Source: Serratia grimesii NBRC 13537
Lineage (GTDB): Bacteria; Pseudomonadota; Gammaproteobacteria; Enterobacterales; Enterobacteriaceae
Direction of reading: 5' to 3'
Length of the DNA stretch: 46,269 nt
Assembly (NCBI RefSeq): GCF_001590905.1
Contig: NZ_BCTT01000018.1
Span: 1-46,269 of the forward strand
The notes under the pieces were generated by a model that made no database searches, was not told the DNA's origin, and was given only the letters and a program-made list of their open reading frames with translations. Below, piece after piece: positions 30,055 through 38,945 of the stretch (position 1 is its first letter; the number at the start of each line of letters is the position of its first letter). Made by a program: the position numbers and the translations under genes.

Positions 30055-30090
30055 AACACCGCCTGCACGCATTATCGGATAGGTGGTGTT
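30055..30090 (+). terminator. Terminator-like hairpin after cadC
   Basis: Arms AACACCGCCT and AGGTGGTGTT (10 bp, one G-U pair) with a 16-base loop, followed by an AT-rich stretch with scattered T residues. It begins 13 bases after the cadC stop. Confidence 0.6.
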
Positions 30091-30412
30091 ATTTATTGTG
30101 CTTTATTTGTTAAATTAAATAAATTTCCTGGTTGGAAGTTTACACCATAAAAATCCCGTTTGTTATTATCGAATAACAACACTACCTCTATGTTTTAATT
30201 GAATGTTTATCTTTTCTTGAGAGCGGGTTTATCTCTTGATGTGTTAATGAAAAAGCTCAATTTATCATTTGTATGATCATGAGCGTAATATCACTTTATC
30301 TTTAGGACTTTATTCCCGCCGATCATTAGCATCCTGACTATCAAGTCCGGTCATTAGCAAATTTGCATAACGACCAAGACTTATAAGAAATCAAAATCAG
30401 GAGAAACTGACC
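30091..30412 (+). promoter_or_regulatory. AT-rich cadBA control region
   Basis: The cadC-cadB gap of 370 bases has no gene. It is markedly more AT-rich than its surroundings, as in E. coli where CadC displaces H-NS from the cadBA promoter. It contains an 8-bp palindrome (TTGTTATT, ATCG, AATAACAA; 30160-30179) and three TTTATCT heptamers starting at 30206, 30228 and 30295; the first two are 22 bases apart, about two helical turns. These are candidate CadC-binding motifs. The cadB ribosome site CAGGAG is clear; a consensus -35/-10 pair is not. Confidence 0.55.
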
Positions 30413-31756
30413 ATGGCTTCATCCAAGAAAATAGGGCTTATTGCCTGCACCGGCGTGGTTGCCGGTAATATGATGGGGAGCGGCATTGCTTTATTACCTG
30501 CGAACCTGGCAAGTCTCGGTTCTATCGCTATCTGGGGATGGGTAATCTCCATTATTGGCGCGATGTCACTGGCTTATGTATATGCGCGTCTGGCCACTAA
30601 AAATCCTCAACAGGGCGGTCCTATTGCTTACGCGGGTGAAATTTCCCCGGCATTTGGTTTCCAGACCGGCGTGCTTTATTACCATGCTAACTGGATCGGT
30701 AATTTGGCTATCGGCATTACCGCAGTTTCTTACCTTTCTACCTTCTTCCCAGCACTGAATAACCCGGTACCGGCAGGTATTGCCTGTATTGCTATCGTGT
30801 GGGTGTTCACCTTTATTAACCTGCTCGGCGGGACTTGGGTCAGCCGTTTGACCACCCTCGGCCTGGTGTTGGTGCTGATCCCGGTGATTGTGACCGCGAC
30901 TGCTGGCTGGCATTGGTTCGACGCTGCAACCTACCACGCTAACTGGAACACTTCCGGTACCACCGACAGCCATGCGGTAATCAAAAGTATTCTGCTGTGC
31001 CTGTGGGCGTTCATCGGCGTAGAGTCTGCCGCTGTGAGCACCGGCATGGTGAAAAACCCGAAACGCACCGTACCGCTGGCAACCATGCTGGGTACCGCGC
31101 TGGCCGGGATTATCTACATTGCAGCCACTCAGGTGATGAGCGGTATGTTCCCGGCTAGCCAAATGGCTGCCAGCGGTGCACCGTTCGCCGTCAGCGCCTC
31201 CGCCATTATGGGTAACTGGGCTGCACCTCTGGTCTCTGCCTTCACTGCCTTTGCCTGCCTGACTTCACTGGGGTCTTGGATGATGCTGGTTGGCCAGGCT
31301 GGGGTCCGTGCCGCCAATGACGGCAACTTCCCGAAAGTGTACGGCGAACTGGATAAGAACGGCATTCCTAGAAAAGGTCTACTGTTGGCCAGCTGCAAAA
31401 TGACCGCGCTGATGGTGTTGATTACTGCCATGAGCTCCGGTGGCGGTAAAGCTTCCGATCTGTTTGGGATGTTAACCGGTATTGCGGTACTGCTGACCAT
31501 GTTGCCTTACTTCTACTCTTGCGTAGACCTGATCCGCTTTGAAGGCGTCAATATACGTAACCTGTTGAGCCTGATTGCATCGGTTCTGGGTTGTGGCTTC
31601 TGCTTCATCGCACTGATGGGCGCCGAATCGTTCGAACTGGCCGGCACCTTCATCATTAGCCTGATCATTCTGATGTTCTACGCCCGCAAAATGAATACTC
31701 GCCAGACGGCCAAAACCGTAGCTATCGACGGCAACACGACGGCCAAAGCGCACTAA
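30413..31756 (+). CDS. cadB: Lysine/cadaverine antiporter CadB
   Basis: Inner-membrane APC-family exchanger that imports lysine and exports cadaverine, completing the proton-consuming cycle with CadA. It has 447 residues against 444 in E. coli and about twelve hydrophobic spans. Span 1 has the family signature GVVAGNMMGSGIALLPANLA. LCLWAFIGVESAAVSTGMVKNP near residue 200 and TAFACLTSLGSWMMLVGQAG near residue 285 are strongly conserved with E. coli. It is the first gene of cadBA; a 10-bp hairpin separates it from cadA, which may allow unequal output. Confidence 0.97.
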   Translation: MASSKKIGLIACTGVVAGNMMGSGIALLPANLASLGSIAIWGWVISIIGAMSLAYVYARLATKNPQQGGPIAYAGEISPAFGFQTGVLYYHANWIGNLAIGITAVSYLSTFFPALNNPVPAGIACIAIVWVFTFINLLGGTWVSRLTTLGLVLVLIPVIVTATAGWHWFDAATYHANWNTSGTTDSHAVIKSILLCLWAFIGVESAAVSTGMVKNPKRTVPLATMLGTALAGIIYIAATQVMSGMFPASQMAASGAPFAVSASAIMGNWAAPLVSAFTAFACLTSLGSWMMLVGQAGVRAANDGNFPKVYGELDKNGIPRKGLLLASCKMTALMVLITAMSSGGGKASDLFGMLTGIAVLLTMLPYFYSCVDLIRFEGVNIRNLLSLIASVLGCGFCFIALMGAESFELAGTFIISLIILMFYARKMNTRQTAKTVAIDGNTTAKAH

Positions 31757-31781
31757 GTACGCACTGACCCACTTCTAATTC

Positions 31782-31821
31782 AGCCCCTTGCAACAATTGT
31801 CATCTGTGATGGCAAGGGGCT
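31782..31821 (+). repeat. 10-bp hairpin between cadB and cadA
   Basis: AGCCCCTTGC and GCAAGGGGCT are perfect 10-bp arms with a 20-base loop that itself contains the palindrome ACAATTGT. No T-run follows, so full termination is unlikely. Its place between a membrane transporter and an abundant enzyme suggests an RNA processing or stability element that favours cadA mRNA. Confidence 0.55.
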
Positions 31822-31843
31822 CGCATTACCTGGAGAAATGATT

Positions 31844-33985
31844 ATGAACGTTATTGCTATCATGAACCACATGGGTGTCTACTTTAAAGAAGAGCCCATC
31901 CGCGAACTGCACAACGCGTTAGAAAAACTGAATTTCCGCATTGTTTATCCGAACGACCGCGAAGACCTGCTCAAACTGATCGAGAATAATGCTCGCCTGT
32001 GTGGGGTTATCTTCGACTGGGATAAATACAACCTTGAGTTGTGTGAAGAAATCAGCCAGTTGAATGAGTACATGCCGCTGTATGCATTTGCCAATACCTA
32101 TTCAACTCTGGATGTCAGCCTGAACGATCTGCGTATGCAGGTACGTTTCTTTGAGTATGCCTTAGGTGCAGCTAACGACATTGCTGACAAGATTAAACAA
32201 AACACTGATGAATACGTCGATACCATCTTGCCTCCACTGACCAAGGCACTGTTCAAATATGTGCGTGAAGGTAAATACACCTTCTGTACACCTGGCCATA
32301 TGGGCGGTACTGCCTTCCAGAAAAGCCCGGTAGGTAGCTTGTTCTATGATTTCTTTGGCCCGAACGCGATGAAATCCGACGTTTCGATTTCAGTATCTGA
32401 ACTCGGTTCGCTGCTGGATCACTCCGGCCCGCACAAAGAAGCTGAAGAGTATATTGCCCGCGTATTCAACGCTGAACGTAGCTACATGGTGACTAACGGG
32501 ACGTCTACGGCCAACAAAATTGTTGGTATGTACTCCGCACCTGCCGGCAGCACAGTGTTGATCGACCGTAACTGCCATAAATCGCTGACCCATCTGATGA
32601 TGATGAGCGACATTACGCCGATCTATTTCCGCCCGACCCGTAATGCTTATGGCATCCTCGGTGGTATTCCACAGAGCGAGTTTACCCGTGCCACTATCGC
32701 CAAACGCGTGAAAGAAACGCCGAACGCCACCTGGCCTGCACATGCGGTTATCACCAACTCGACTTATGACGGCCTGCTGTACAACACCGATTTCATTAAG
32801 AACACGCTGGATGTGAAATCCATCCACTTTGACTCTGCCTGGGTGCCTTACACCAATTTCCACCCGATTTATAAAGGCAAATGCGGCATGAGTGGCGGTC
32901 GTGTGGAAGGGAAGGTGATTTATGAAACTCAATCTACCCATAAACTGCTGGCGGCGTTCTCACAGGCCTCAATGATCCACGTGAAAGGTGACATTAACGA
33001 AGAAACCTTTAATGAAGCCTATATGATGCACACCACCACTTCACCGCACTACGGTATCGTGGCATCTACCGAAACCGCAGCGGCAATGATGAAAGGCAAT
33101 GCCGGTAAGCGCCTGATCAACGGTTCAATTGAACGTGCTATCAAGTTCCGTAAAGAAATCAAACGCCTGAATGTGGAATCTGAAGGTTGGTTCTTTGATG
33201 TTTGGCAGCCAGAACACATCGACGAAGCGGAATGTTGGCCGCTACGTTCCGACAGTGCCTGGCATGGTTTCAAAGGTATTGATAACGAACATATGTACCT
33301 TGACCCAATCAAGGTCACCATGTTGACACCAGGGATGAGCAAAGATGGCCAAATGGAATCGTTTGGTATTCCTGCCAGCCTGGTTGCGAAATACCTTGAT
33401 GAGCACGGCATCATTGTTGAGAAAACCGGTCCATATAACCTGTTGTTCTTGTTCAGCATCGGTATCGACAAAACCAAAGCTCTCAGCCTGCTGCGCGGTC
33501 TGACTGACTTTAAACGCTCGTTCGATCTGAACCTGCGGGTGAAAAACATGCTGCCTTCGCTGTACAAAGAAGCCCCAGAGTTTTATGAGAATATGCGGAT
33601 CCAGGAGCTGGCTCAGAATATTCACAATCTGGTGAAACAACATAACCTGCCGGATCTGATGTACCGCGCCTTTGAAGTACTGCCAGCCATGGTGATGAAT
33701 CCGTTCAAAGCCTTCCAGAAAGAACTGCACGGTGAAGTAGAAGAGGTTTATTTGGAGGAGATGGTCGGCAAAGTGAATGCCAACATGATCCTGCCATATC
33801 CTCCAGGTGTTCCACTGGTCATGCCGGGTGAAATGCTTACTGAAGAAAGTCGTCCGGTGCTGGAGTTCCTGCAAATGCTGTGCGAAATCGGCGCGCATTA
33901 CCCAGGCTTTGAAACCGATATCCACGGCGCTTATCGCCAGGCGGATGGACGTTATACCGTTAAGGTATTGAAAAACGATAAATAA
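31844..33985 (+). CDS. cadA: Inducible lysine decarboxylase (LdcI)
   Basis: Acid-induced PLP enzyme producing cadaverine from lysine, a decamer in E. coli that is inhibited by ppGpp and binds RavA. I chose the second of two in-frame ATGs; the first lies only 2 bases after GGAG, the second 8, and it gives the family start MNVIAIMNHMGVYFKEEPI. The 713 residues contain the wing domain (1-129), PLP Lys367 and a C-terminal segment GAYRQADGRYTVKVLK that is the same as E. coli CadA. Local signatures (DVSLNDLRMQ, GPNAMKSDVSISVSELG, HLMMMSDITPIYFRPTRNAYG) are of the CadA type, unlike the ldcC product. The co-directional cadB, cadC and dtpC make this a complete lysine-dependent acid-resistance unit. 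Confidence 0.97.
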   Translation: MNVIAIMNHMGVYFKEEPIRELHNALEKLNFRIVYPNDREDLLKLIENNARLCGVIFDWDKYNLELCEEISQLNEYMPLYAFANTYSTLDVSLNDLRMQVRFFEYALGAANDIADKIKQNTDEYVDTILPPLTKALFKYVREGKYTFCTPGHMGGTAFQKSPVGSLFYDFFGPNAMKSDVSISVSELGSLLDHSGPHKEAEEYIARVFNAERSYMVTNGTSTANKIVGMYSAPAGSTVLIDRNCHKSLTHLMMMSDITPIYFRPTRNAYGILGGIPQSEFTRATIAKRVKETPNATWPAHAVITNSTYDGLLYNTDFIKNTLDVKSIHFDSAWVPYTNFHPIYKGKCGMSGGRVEGKVIYETQSTHKLLAAFSQASMIHVKGDINEETFNEAYMMHTTTSPHYGIVASTETAAAMMKGNAGKRLINGSIERAIKFRKEIKRLNVESEGWFFDVWQPEHIDEAECWPLRSDSAWHGFKGIDNEHMYLDPIKVTMLTPGMSKDGQMESFGIPASLVAKYLDEHGIIVEKTGPYNLLFLFSIGIDKTKALSLLRGLTDFKRSFDLNLRVKNMLPSLYKEAPEFYENMRIQELAQNIHNLVKQHNLPDLMYRAFEVLPAMVMNPFKAFQKELHGEVEEVYLEEMVGKVNANMILPYPPGVPLVMPGEMLTEESRPVLEFLQMLCEIGAHYPGFETDIHGAYRQADGRYTVKVLKNDK

Positions 33986-33995
33986 GTGCAATAAC

Positions 33996-34021
33996 AGGGG
34001 AGGCGTTCGCGCTTCCCCTTT
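33996..34021 (+). terminator. Terminator after cadA
   Basis: A 9-bp stem (GGGGAGGCG, loop TTCG, CGCTTCCCC, one G-U pair) is followed by TTT only. It is probably a partial terminator, allowing some read-through into dtpC 29 bases on. Confidence 0.7.
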
Positions 34022-34049
34022 GTCGTTCAACGACTGATGGGAGAAAACC

Positions 34050-35498
34050 ATGAAAACACCCTCACAGCCGCGCGCAATCTACTATGTCGTAGCCATACAA
34101 ATTTGGGAATATTTCAGCTTTTACGGCATGCGTGCGTTACTTATTCTCTATCTTACCCACCAACTTGGTTATTCCGACAGCCGCGCCATTAGCCTTTATA
34201 GCGCCTACGCTTCCCTGGTTTACGTTACGCCGATTCTTGGCGGCTTGCTTGCCGATCGCCTGCTTGGCAACCGCGTCGCAGTCATTGCTGGAGCGGTGCT
34301 CATGACATTGGGCCATATCGTACTCGGCCTGAGCGCCGTATCTACACATTCACTCTATCTGGCATTGGCGATCATCATCTGCGGTTATGGCCTGTTTAAA
34401 TCCAATATCAGTTGCTTACTGGGTGAGCTGTATCAGCCGCAGGATACGCGCCGTGAAGGGGGCTTCTCCCTGCTGTATGCTGCCGGGAATGTCGGCTCGA
34501 TTCTGGCACCAATCGCCTGTGGGTTGGCAGCGGAACGCTACGGTTGGCATGTAGGCTTTGCACTTGCGGGTATCGGTATGTTGGCTGGGTTAACGATTTT
34601 CTTGTGCGGTAGCCGCCATTTCAGCCATACGCGGGGCGTAGACCGTGCTCAAATGTCTGCTACCACGTTACAGGTGCCAAACTGGGTATGGTTGAGCGTC
34701 ATGCTGTTGCTCGCGCCGTTGTTTTTCACCGCGCTGTTCATTTACGACTTGGCCGGGCAGTTACTGATGCTAGTGTGTGCCGCTGCCGTCGTGATGGTAG
34801 TGCGTATCATGGCTCGCGCCACGACGATACAGCGCCGTGGGTTGTGGCAGATCGTCATGTTGATGCTATTGGGTACCTTATTCTGGGCTTTCGCTCAGCA
34901 GGGCGGCAGCTCCATTAGCTTGTTTATCGATCACTATGTCGATCGCCAATGGTTTTCCTGGTCGGTACCGACCGCATTGTTCCAGTCGGTGAATGCTTTT
35001 GCCGTCATGTTTGGCGGTGTGATGTTGGCCTGGCTGGTAAGAGGAAATAGCAGTGGGAGCCGAACACTGCGTATCTGGGGAAAATTCGCCTTTGGTTTGT
35101 TACTGATTGGTGTGGGTTTTACCTTGATGGCACTGAACGCCCGTTACGGGCAAGGCTCGATGACGTTAATGATCGCCGGGCTTTCTGTCATGGGGCTCGC
35201 TGAGTTGTTTATCGATCCTGTTGCGATGGCGCAAATTACGCGTCTGAATATTCCCGGTGCCACCGGAGTATTGACCGGTATTTATATGCTGACCACCGGT
35301 TCGATAGCCAATTATTTGGCGGGTATTATCGCAGGCCAGACCGCTGACGACCCGGCAACGGGAGCGACGGCGCAAGCCTATGTCCATCTGTTTGCTCAAA
35401 TTGGCTGGTGGGCGCTGGGCTGCACGGCGGCAGTGGTGGCAGTATTGGCCATGTGGTGGTTACTGACTGGACGGCATATCCGTGCGGTTAATGCTTGA
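34050..35498 (+). CDS. dtpC: Proton-dependent di-/tripeptide transporter, DtpC (YjdL) type
   Basis: POT/PTR-family symporter in the inner membrane. The 482 residues have many hydrophobic spans. The N-terminus [31 protein letters not shown], shown here only as a landmark at residues 1-31, matches the DtpC subgroup in which the usual ExxER motif of helix 1 is replaced ([10 protein letters not shown]). E. coli DtpC prefers lysine-containing dipeptides. Its place right after cadA, as in E. coli, suggests it supplies lysine for the decarboxylase. The family motif [17 protein letters not shown] lies near residue 110, and [17 protein letters not shown] near residue 275. Confidence 0.94.
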   Translation: MKTPSQPRAIYYVVAIQIWEYFSFYGMRALLILYLTHQLGYSDSRAISLYSAYASLVYVTPILGGLLADRLLGNRVAVIAGAVLMTLGHIVLGLSAVSTHSLYLALAIIICGYGLFKSNISCLLGELYQPQDTRREGGFSLLYAAGNVGSILAPIACGLAAERYGWHVGFALAGIGMLAGLTIFLCGSRHFSHTRGVDRAQMSATTLQVPNWVWLSVMLLLAPLFFTALFIYDLAGQLLMLVCAAAVVMVVRIMARATTIQRRGLWQIVMLMLLGTLFWAFAQQGGSSISLFIDHYVDRQWFSWSVPTALFQSVNAFAVMFGGVMLAWLVRGNSSGSRTLRIWGKFAFGLLLIGVGFTLMALNARYGQGSMTLMIAGLSVMGLAELFIDPVAMAQITRLNIPGATGVLTGIYMLTTGSIANYLAGIIAGQTADDPATGATAQAYVHLFAQIGWWALGCTAAVVAVLAMWWLLTGRHIRAVNA

Positions 35499-35554
35499 TT
35501 GATGGTATGACGGGGGTTAACGTGCAGCTATCTGGACGTCAATAAGCCTAATCA

Positions 35555-36871
35555 ATGAAGAGTAATCAATTATCTGCACAGCTTGCCCGCCAATTGGGTG
35601 CACACCGGCATTTGCTGGTGGCATTCAGCGGCGGGCTTGACTCCACTGTGCTGGTGCACCTGCTGGTTGCGTTACGGCAGCAATTGCCGGACTTGCAGCT
35701 TCGCGCGGTGCATGTGCACCATGGCCTGAGTGCTTTTGCCGATCAGTGGGCAGCACACTGCCAGCAGCAATGCGCAGTCTGGCAATTGCCACTGGTGGTT
35801 CAGCATGTGCAGGTGGACGGCAGCCAAGGCGGTATTGAAGCCGCCGCCCGCGCCGCCCGTTATGCGGCCTTCGCCACCACGCTGGTGGCCGGTGAGGTCT
35901 TGCTGACCGCACAACATCTTGACGATCAATGTGAAACCTTCCTGCTGGCGTTAAAACGTGGCAGTGGCCCGGCGGGCCTGTCGGCGATGGCTGTACAGGC
36001 GACGCGAGGGGAAAATAGTTTGTTGCGTCCGTTGTTGGGGGTTTCACGCGAACAGTTGGAAGCTTATGCGCAGCAGCATCAACTCACCTGGATTGACGAC
36101 GATAGCAACCAGAACCCGCGTTTTGACCGTAATTTCCTGCGTCTTCAGGTGTTGCCGCTGCTGAATCAGCGTTGGCCGCATTTTGCCGCCGCAACGGCGC
36201 GTAGCGCCAGCTTGTGTGCCGAGCAAGAGCAATTACTGGACGAGTTACTGGCAGAGCAACTGCACTCATTGCTGGATGAAGACAATGCACTGGCAATTGA
36301 CGGTTTGCTGACGTGTTCAGCATCCCGGCGTTTTGCTGTGTTACGCCGCTGGATTGCGTTATTCGACGTTACCATGCCCTCACGTGAACAGTTGCAACGA
36401 CTATGGGAAGAGGTCGCACTCAGCCGTGACGACGCCGAACCACAACTGCAACTGCGGCAATATCAGATCCGTCGTTTCCGCCGGCGTTTGTACCTGTTGC
36501 CGCCGATGGACGATCTACGAGATCTCTGTCTAAGCTGGTCATTGGCAGCCCCATTAACACTGCCGGACGGATTAGGTGTTCTGGTCAGCGGGGAGGGGAA
36601 TATTTGTCTGCGACCACCGCAGCCCGAGCAAAAAGTAAGTATACGTTTTACCGCGCAAGGCAAGCTCCGTATCTTGGGCCGGACACATTCCCGGTCGATC
36701 AAAAAATTGTGGCAAGAGTTGGGTATTCCGCCATGGCAGCGTGAGCGTATCCCATTGATCTATTATGATGATCAACTTATTGCTGCGCTGGGGGCTTTTG
36801 TCTGCGAGGCCGGACAAACACCGGAAGGGCAGCATCCTTGGCGGCTGCACTGGCGTAAAAATAATAATTAG
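35555..36871 (+). CDS. tilS: tRNA(Ile)-lysidine synthase
   Basis: Essential ATP-pyrophosphatase-type enzyme that joins lysine to cytidine 34 of tRNA-Ile(CAU), changing its codon from AUG to AUA. 438 residues. The P-loop LVAFSGGLDSTVLVHLL lies near residues 22-38. HVHHGLSAFADQW follows near residue 63, and the TAQHLDDQCETFLLALKRGSGPAGL segment near residue 125 contains the catalytic core. The C-terminal domain includes RILGRTHSRSIKKLWQELGIPPW, which positions the tRNA acceptor stem. The N-terminal tail MKSNQLSAQLARQLGAHRH is longer than E. coli by about eight residues. It is another lysine-using gene in this district, but conserved in position. Confidence 0.96.
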   Translation: MKSNQLSAQLARQLGAHRHLLVAFSGGLDSTVLVHLLVALRQQLPDLQLRAVHVHHGLSAFADQWAAHCQQQCAVWQLPLVVQHVQVDGSQGGIEAAARAARYAAFATTLVAGEVLLTAQHLDDQCETFLLALKRGSGPAGLSAMAVQATRGENSLLRPLLGVSREQLEAYAQQHQLTWIDDDSNQNPRFDRNFLRLQVLPLLNQRWPHFAAATARSASLCAEQEQLLDELLAEQLHSLLDEDNALAIDGLLTCSASRRFAVLRRWIALFDVTMPSREQLQRLWEEVALSRDDAEPQLQLRQYQIRRFRRRLYLLPPMDDLRDLCLSWSLAAPLTLPDGLGVLVSGEGNICLRPPQPEQKVSIRFTAQGKLRILGRTHSRSIKKLWQELGIPPWQRERIPLIYYDDQLIAALGAFVCEAGQTPEGQHPWRLHWRKNNN

Positions 36872-36882
36872 ACTGAGGAACC

Positions 36883-37200
36883 ATGATGAAATTTGTGAGC
36901 GCAATGGTAGTGATGTTGGGGTTGTGCAGTCTGCCAGCGATGGCTGCGGGTGATGCGGCGGCGGGTAAGGATAAATCTGCCAGTTGTATGGCGTGCCACG
37001 GTGCTGAAGGGAAGGTCTCTGTGCCAATGTACCCGAACCTGGCCGGGCAAAATGCCATGTATCTGGAGCATGCATTGCAAGCGTATAAAAAAGGTGAGCG
37101 CAACGGTGGCCAGGCAGAAGTAATGAAGGCTTATGTCTCTGCGTTGTCTGATGATGATATTGCCGATCTGGCAGCCTACTATTCCAGCCTCAAACCCTAG
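36883..37200 (+). CDS. Small periplasmic c-type cytochrome
   Basis: A 105-residue protein with a cleavable signal peptide ([23 protein letters not shown]), a haem c site C35-M-A-C38-H39 and a C-terminal part [14 protein letters not shown] typical of class I cytochromes. The likely distal Met is in VMKAY near residue 84. It resembles c4/c5-type or oxidase-linked monohaem carriers. The cysteine at residue 15 is not in a lipobox. The gene starts 11 bases after tilS, so both are co-transcribed. This gene is absent from the tilS-rof gap of E. coli. Electron-transfer partners are unknown; haem attachment requires Ccm proteins not encoded here. Confidence 0.88.
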   Translation: MMKFVSAMVVMLGLCSLPAMAAGDAAAGKDKSASCMACHGAEGKVSVPMYPNLAGQNAMYLEHALQAYKKGERNGGQAEVMKAYVSALSDDDIADLAAYYSSLKP

Positions 37201-37218
37201 GCCAGTCTCAAACCCGAG
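37184..37218. repeat. Imperfect 18-bp tandem repeat across the cytochrome stop codon
   Basis: CCAGCCTCAAACCCTAG is followed 18 bases on by CCAGTCTCAAACCCGAG, 15 of 17 identical. The first copy carries the stop TAG; the second has GAG at the same place. This looks like a slipped-strand micro-duplication with later change. Confidence 0.7.
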
Positions 37219-37237
37219 CCAGCCTGAAGCTATAAAA

Positions 37238-37264
37238 GACGAGGGCAGCCGTTGGGCTGCCCTG
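37238..37264 (-). terminator. Terminator between cytochrome gene and rof
   Basis: AGGGCAGCC, loop GTTG, GGCTGCCCT forms a 9-bp stem. On the minus strand it is followed by CGTCTTTTA, so it best serves rof-yaeP. It may also slow transcripts from the convergent cytochrome gene. Confidence 0.65.
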
Positions 37265-37286
37265 TTGGGATGGCGTTACCGTTTAA

Positions 37287-37815
<529 letters not shown>

Positions 37816-37950
37816 CTAGACGACTATAGCACAGCTATTGTGGAGTTATTAGCACCTCCGCGCGGCTTTCGTACCGTGCTTTTCCCGGCCGCGCTGGCTG
37901 CGGATGGGCGAAATCTAGTACACTGTCGCCTGATAATTATGAGGTCACCC

Positions 37951-38499
37951 ATGGCGCTGAAAGCTACTATTTATAAAGCCACGGTCAATATCGCTGATAT
38001 GGATCGTCACTTCTACCACGACGCCACGCTCACCCTGGCCCAACATCCTTCTGAAACCGAACAGCGCATGATGCTGCGTTTACTGGCCTGGATCTGCCAC
38101 GCTGATGAGCGTTTGGTCTTTACTAAAGGCCTGAGTGCTGACGACGAGCCGGAAATTTGGCAGCGGAACGACCATAACGGGCTGGAAATGTGGATCGAAA
38201 TGGGGTTGCCCGATGAGAAGCGTATCAAGAAAGCCTGCAACCAGTCACCGCGGGTCGTGTTGTATGCTTACGGCGAACGCGCGGGCCATGTGTGGTGGCA
38301 GTCGATGCAGAGCAAAGTGGCAAACCACAAAAACCTAAGCATCCGTTTTCTGGATGATGAACAATTAGGCAAATTGGCCGCGTTGGCCAGTCGGAATATG
38401 ACGCTGCAGGCTACGCTGCAAGAGGGAACTATCTGGCTTTCTGACGCTCAGAATAGTCTGGAAATCCAGTTTGCCGAGTGGCAACAGGCGCAGGTGTAA
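37951..38499 (+). CDS. yaeQ: YaeQ family protein
   Basis: A 182-residue protein (E. coli 181) of a family with a PD-(D/E)XK nuclease-like fold. In E. coli, extra YaeQ was reported to replace RfaH function, later questioned, so its role remains unclear. I chose the ATG after GAGGTC, giving [18 protein letters not shown]; an upstream ATG would add 56 non-conserved residues. [20 protein letters not shown] and [14 protein letters not shown] carry the conserved residues. It is followed directly by arfB. Confidence 0.9.
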   Translation: MALKATIYKATVNIADMDRHFYHDATLTLAQHPSETEQRMMLRLLAWICHADERLVFTKGLSADDEPEIWQRNDHNGLEMWIEMGLPDEKRIKKACNQSPRVVLYAYGERAGHVWWQSMQSKVANHKNLSIRFLDDEQLGKLAALASRNMTLQATLQEGTIWLSDAQNSLEIQFAEWQQAQV

Positions 38500-38502
38500 T
38501 TG

Positions 38503-38916
38503 GTGTTAGAACTGTCAAGAAACGTAGCCATACCGGATAACGAACTGGAATTGACGGCGATCCGCGCCCAAGGTGCGGGTGGCCAGCACGTGAACAAAAC
38601 CTCAACGGCTATCCATTTGCGCTTTGACATCCGGGCATCCAGCCTGCCAGAGTATTACAAGGAAAGGCTGCTGGCCCTGAATAATCATTTAATTACCGCT
38701 GATGGCGTCGTGATTATTAAAGCGCAGGAATACCGTAGTCAGGAATTAAACCGCGAGTCGGCGTTGGCCAGGTTGGTCGCGCTAATCCAGCAGGCGATGG
38801 TAGTGGAGAAGGCGCGCAAAGCGACTAAGCCTACTAAAGGGTCAAAATTACGTCGGCTGGAAGGCAAGGTAAGAAAAGGCGCGACTAAAGCGCTACGCGG
38901 CAAGATCCGCACTTAA
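38503..38916 (+). CDS. arfB: Alternative ribosome-rescue peptidyl-tRNA hydrolase ArfB (YaeJ)
   Basis: Releases peptides from ribosomes stalled without a stop codon, as a backup for tmRNA and ArfA. The catalytic GGQ is at residues 26-28 in [16 protein letters not shown], matching E. coli numbering when the GTG at 38503 is used. A TTG three bases earlier is also possible. The 137-residue protein ends in a basic tail ([26 protein letters not shown]) that in the family inserts into the empty mRNA channel. It starts 3 bases after yaeQ and is likely translated with it. Confidence 0.94.
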   Translation: MLELSRNVAIPDNELELTAIRAQGAGGQHVNKTSTAIHLRFDIRASSLPEYYKERLLALNNHLITADGVVIIKAQEYRSQELNRESALARLVALIQQAMVVEKARKATKPTKGSKLRRLEGKVRKGATKALRGKIRT

Positions 38917-38945
38917 GGACACATGAACACAGTAGGAGAATAACT

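Noticed and set aside
31838-31843. First of two ATGs as the cadA start
   Set aside because: It is only 2 bases after GGAG, too close; the second ATG gives the conserved MNVIAI start.
24836-33985. Recent tandem duplication of a lysine decarboxylase gene
   Set aside because: The two proteins each carry branch-specific signatures of E. coli LdcC and CadA, so the split predates this genome.
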